Source: Anaerolineaceae bacterium UBA700 (GTDB lineage: Bacteria > Chloroflexota > Anaerolineae > Anaerolineales > Anaerolineaceae). From it: 14,027 bases of DNA. The DNA is taken from NCBI GenBank assembly GCA_002298885.1, contig DBMK01000327.1:1-14027 (forward strand), read 5' to 3'. The notes below the pieces were generated by a model, which was given only the letters and a program-made list of their open reading frames with translations, had not been told where the DNA came from and did no database searches. The position numbers were made by a program, and so were the translations under genes. This document shows, in pieces, positions 11,063-14,027 of the stretch (positions within the stretch are counted from its first letter, which is position 1; each line of letters opens with the position of its first letter).

Positions 11063-13978
11063 ATGTCCATGTCTTCAGTCAAGATTTACTTGCTGGGGTC
11101 CCCCCGCCTGGAACGCGACGTCCAGGTCGCCGAGATGGACACACGCAAGGCCATCGCCCTGCTGGCGTACCTGGCGTTGAGCGGCAAAGAACAGCAGCGG
11201 GATATGTTGGCGGGCTTGCTATGGCCGGATTACGACCAGGCGGGAGCGCGGGCGGCGTTGCGGCGCACGCTGTCGACCCTGCACAAGGCGCTGGGGCAGA
11301 GCGGGCTGGCAATCAGCCGCGAAGCCATCGGATTCAAGCCGGAGGCCGGTTTCTGGCTGGACGTGTCGGCTTTCCAGGCACTGGCGGCGGGGTGCGAACG
11401 GCACGCGCCGCAGGCCAGCCCGACGTGCGCTGAATGCCTGACGCGGCTGGAGCAAGCCAGCCAGGTGTACACGGCGGACTTCATGGAAGGCTTCAACCTG
11501 CGCGACAGCGCCCCGTTCGATGAGTGGCAGTTCACACAGCGCGAGGCGCTGCGCGGGGCGCTGGCCAAGGCGCTCGAAAAGCTGGCCCAGGGGCTGGCGG
11601 CGGGCGACCCGGCGGCAGCGATCGAACGCGCCCGGCGCTGGCTGGCGTTGGACCCGCTGATGGAGGAGCCGCAGCGAGTATTGATGAGACTCTACGCCCA
11701 GGCGGGCCAGCGCAGCGCGGCGGTCCGCCAGTATCGCGAATGCGTGCGCGTGCTCGAGGATGAGCTGGGGGTCGCTCCGCTGGAGGAGACCACCCGCCTT
11801 TACCAGGAAATCCTGAGCGGGAAATGGGACCCGGACCGGGCGCCAATCGAAACCCCGCCCTCCCAGCCAACAGCGGAAAAACCGCCGCCGCACATCTTCT
11901 CGCCATCCAGGCGTATCGTGGGTAGGGCACAGGAATGGGCCAGCCTGGTGGACGCTTTCGCCCGCCCCGGCTCGGATGGCCAATTCATCGCCATTGAAGG
12001 CGAGGCGGGAATCGGCAAGACCCGCCTGGCCGAGGAATACCTGGCAACCATGACCAGCCAGGGCGGAACGGTGATCCGGGGGCGGTGCTACGCTGGCGAG
12101 AGCGACCTGGCTTACGCGCCCTTTCTGACAAGCCTGGGCGAGGCGCTGGCGGCGCCCTGGGCAGCGGCCCGGCTGGCAGGTTTGCCTGCCACCAGTCTGA
12201 GCACAGCGGCGCGCCTGCTGCCTGGCCTGGCGGAACTGTATCCGGACCTGCCGCCGGCGCCGCCTTCGGAAGGCGCCGGGGCCCAAGCGCGTTTCTTCGA
12301 GGCGCTGCGCCAAATTATTTTTGGGCTGTTGGCCAGTGGCCCGCGCGGGGCATTGTTCTTCGATGACCTGCATTGGGCCGATTCGGCCTCGCTGGACCTG
12401 CTGGCCTTTCTGGCGCACCGCCTGCGGGGGTCGAGAGTGCAGTTACTCTGCGCCTGGCGGAGTGAAGCCAGTCCAAGCGTGGACCGGCTGAACCGAATCC
12501 TGGCCGAGGCCAGGCGGGATGGACTGGGACTGCGCCTGAGCCTGGCCCGATTCGGCCAAACAGAGATTGCAGAGCTGGCGCGCACGCTGGCGGAAGAACG
12601 CCCGGGATTGGCAGAGGGGCTCGAAGAACGGTTGTTTCAAGAGAGCGAGGGGCTGCCTTTCTTCGCCGTGGAATACTTGAACGCGATTGCAGCCGGCGCA
12701 CGGAGCTGGAGCCCGCCGGCTGGCGTGCGCGAGCTGCTGCACCAGAGGCTGACGGCGCTGAGCGGGCCGGCCCACCAGCTTGCGGCCACCGGGGCGGTGA
12801 TCGGGCGTTCCTTCGATTTCGACACGCTCCAGGCCGTGAGCGGGCGCAGCGAGCTGGAGACGGTCGAAGGGTTGGAAGATCTGATCGGTCGCGGTATCGT
12901 AGTCGAAATTCCAGGGAAGGAGGGGGCAGGCAGCAGCCGGTACGATTTCACCCACGAAAAGCTGCGCGCCCAGGCCTACGAAGAGGCCAGCCTGGCTCGC
13001 CGCAGGCTGCTCCACCAACGCACCGCCCAACATCTTGCAAGTCTCGCCATCCGGCAGAAGGACGGCGAGGCGCTGGCAGGGATCACGGCAACCCATTTCC
13101 AGGCCGCCGGAAAGGTAGCGCAGGCGGGCGAATATTTCCGGCGGGCCGGTGAGCACGAACGGCGCTTGCACGCCAATACAGAAGCCCTGGCACACTTCAA
13201 CGCCGCCCTGGCTTCGCTCCCCCCAGGTGCGCCCGAGCTGCCGGGAATCCACGAGGCGATTGGAGACCTGCACACCTTGGGCGGGGACTACGCCGCGGCG
13301 ATCGCCAGTTACCAGGCGGCGACGGCCTTCTGCAGCCCGGAGTGCCTGGCGCACCTGATGCACAAGCTGGGCGCAGTCTATCAGCGGCGGGGGGAATGGG
13401 AACAGGCCGAAGGTGCTTTCCGGGAGGCGGACGAAGCGGCTTTGGGCCGGTCCGAACCGGCCTGGCGGGCCATGCTGTACGCCGATTGGAGCCTGACAGC
13501 CCACCTGGGAGGCTTCGCCGCAAGAGCCGAGGACCTTGCCGGGCGCGCCCTGCAGCAGGCCGAGGCCAGCGGCGAACCGGGGGCGCAGGCCCAGGCGCTC
13601 AACGTGCTGGGAGTGTTGGCCCGGGCGAACGGGGATCTCGGCGCGGCGATCCACTTCCTGGAGCGCAGCCTGGAGGCAGCCAGCCGCCTGCCGGACGGCG
13701 GGCTGCGGGCAGCCGCGCTCAACAACCTGGGGCGCGTCTACCAGGAATGCGGGATGCTGGAGCCGGCCCTGCGGCACACGCGCCTGGCGCTGGACCTATG
13801 CGCTCAGATGGGCGACCGCCACCGCCAGGCGGCGCTGCACAACAGCCTGGCCGACCTGTACCACGCCAGCGGGCGGGAGGAAGAATCGATGGCCGAGCTG
13901 AAGCAGGCCGTCAGCCTGTTTGCCGAAATTGGGGGAAACCCGGAGCTGCCGGAAATCTGGAAGTTGACGGAGTGGTAA
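11063..13978 (+). CDS. SARP/BTAD-type transcriptional activator with AAA ATPase and TPR repeats
   Basis: A 971-residue cytoplasmic regulator. Residues ~5-100 form a winged-helix DNA-binding region (RKAIALLAYLALSGKEQ, then LLWPDYDQAGARAALRRTLS). Residues ~100-252 form a BTAD domain (FDEWQFTQREALRGAL; YAQAGQRSAAVRQYRECVRVLEDELGV). An insert in this part holds C111, H114, C122 and C125. A Pro-rich linker (~255-283) leads to an AAA/STAND-type ATPase with VGRAQEW, Walker A GEAGIGKT (313-320) and Walker B LFFDDLHWAD (431-440). The C-terminus (~680-960) is TPR-like, for example LNVLGVLARANGDLGAAIHFLERSL. Such proteins use ATP and a ligand or partner bound by the TPR part to switch activator function. 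The start ATG at 11063 has AGGA 6 nt upstream; a second ATG at 11069 is possible. It is divergent from the sensor/partner-switch block, but whether it controls that block is unknown. Confidence 0.9.
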   Translation: MSMSSVKIYLLGSPRLERDVQVAEMDTRKAIALLAYLALSGKEQQRDMLAGLLWPDYDQAGARAALRRTLSTLHKALGQSGLAISREAIGFKPEAGFWLDVSAFQALAAGCERHAPQASPTCAECLTRLEQASQVYTADFMEGFNLRDSAPFDEWQFTQREALRGALAKALEKLAQGLAAGDPAAAIERARRWLALDPLMEEPQRVLMRLYAQAGQRSAAVRQYRECVRVLEDELGVAPLEETTRLYQEILSGKWDPDRAPIETPPSQPTAEKPPPHIFSPSRRIVGRAQEWASLVDAFARPGSDGQFIAIEGEAGIGKTRLAEEYLATMTSQGGTVIRGRCYAGESDLAYAPFLTSLGEALAAPWAAARLAGLPATSLSTAARLLPGLAELYPDLPPAPPSEGAGAQARFFEALRQIIFGLLASGPRGALFFDDLHWADSASLDLLAFLAHRLRGSRVQLLCAWRSEASPSVDRLNRILAEARRDGLGLRLSLARFGQTEIAELARTLAEERPGLAEGLEERLFQESEGLPFFAVEYLNAIAAGARSWSPPAGVRELLHQRLTALSGPAHQLAATGAVIGRSFDFDTLQAVSGRSELETVEGLEDLIGRGIVVEIPGKEGAGSSRYDFTHEKLRAQAYEEASLARRRLLHQRTAQHLASLAIRQKDGEALAGITATHFQAAGKVAQAGEYFRRAGEHERRLHANTEALAHFNAALASLPPGAPELPGIHEAIGDLHTLGGDYAAAIASYQAATAFCSPECLAHLMHKLGAVYQRRGEWEQAEGAFREADEAALGRSEPAWRAMLYADWSLTAHLGGFAARAEDLAGRALQQAEASGEPGAQAQALNVLGVLARANGDLGAAIHFLERSLEAASRLPDGGLRAAALNNLGRVYQECGMLEPALRHTRLALDLCAQMGDRHRQAALHNSLADLYHASGREEESMAELKQAVSLFAEIGGNPELPEIWKLTEW

Positions 13979-14004
13979 TAGGGAATTTCTCCCATCCCCC
14001 CGGT

Positions 14005-14025
14005 CCCCTTCCCGCTGGGAAGGGG
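14005..14025 (+). terminator. Strong hairpin after the activator, possible terminator or repeat
   Basis: CCCCTTCCC (14005-14013), loop GCT, GGGAAGGGG (14017-14025) forms a perfect 9-bp stem 26 bp after the stop. The window ends right after it, so a U-tract cannot be seen. C/G-rich palindromes of this kind also occur as small intergenic repeats, so either role is possible. Confidence 0.4.
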
Positions 14026-14027
14026 GA

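Noticed and set aside
11219..12418. Long open frame (399 codons) antisense to the activator gene
   Set aside because: Same reason: a shadow of the plus-strand Walker A/B and BTAD coding region, with no recognisable motif.
12443..13777. Long open frame (444 codons) antisense to the activator gene
   Set aside because: It mirrors a GC-rich gene with clear BTAD, Walker and TPR motifs on the other strand, and its translation is low-complexity Arg/Gln/Pro-rich without domains.
1..14027. CRISPR array, tRNA or rRNA gene, transposase, toxin-antitoxin or defence genes
   Set aside because: I looked for spaced repeats, cloverleaf-like stretches and transposase or nuclease motifs and saw none; gaps are short and every large frame is accounted for.

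Overview
The window is about 14 kb of GC-rich, densely coding bacterial DNA, with about ten short intergenic gaps and no RNA gene, insertion sequence or CRISPR array that I can see. The gene content points to a Chloroflexota bacterium, most likely Anaerolineae or a relative. The main pointers are a large BTAD/AAA/TPR activator with a Cys/His insert, membrane proteins carrying the LWDIDVVIR and DRRF(Y/F)RQK signatures without a kinase, and a SpoIIE-phosphatase/ATPase fusion next to STAS proteins. This assignment comes from recalled family distribution, not from a search.

Left part (1-1847, plus strand). A short tandem 8-mer at the very edge is followed by a PlsC-type acyltransferase, a good hairpin terminator, and an SGNH/GDSL hydrolase that may be translated from a nearly leaderless message. 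The hydrolase runs tail-to-tail into the next gene block with a 20-bp overlap.

Middle (1828-10933, minus strand, nine genes). In transcription order these are: a four-helix membrane protein; three tandem paralogous multi-pass membrane proteins separated by 1-2 bp; a GAF/SpoIIE phosphatase/HATPase fusion; a STAS protein overlapping it by 4 bp (ATGA); a second STAS protein; a DUF1990-like protein of unknown function; and an FAD-dependent oxidoreductase of the phytoene-desaturase type. The phosphatase/kinase fusion and the two STAS proteins form a partner-switching module (RsbU + RsbW + RsbV logic). The three membrane proteins look like the sensory halves of histidine kinases with the kinase missing, and are the natural candidate input. 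No sigma factor lies in the window, so the output is unknown.

Right part (11063-14027, plus strand). A 971-residue SARP/BTAD-type activator (winged helix, BTAD, AAA ATPase, TPR) is divergent from the minus-strand block. The divergent intergenic region carries a promoter for the four-helix protein, overlapped by a palindrome that matches the 7-1-7 Fur box at 13 of 14 specified positions. A strong hairpin follows the activator at the window edge.

The most interesting content is the three-sensor/partner-switching block, especially the mosaic conservation of the sensors, together with the Fur-like operator and the Cys/His insert in the activator.
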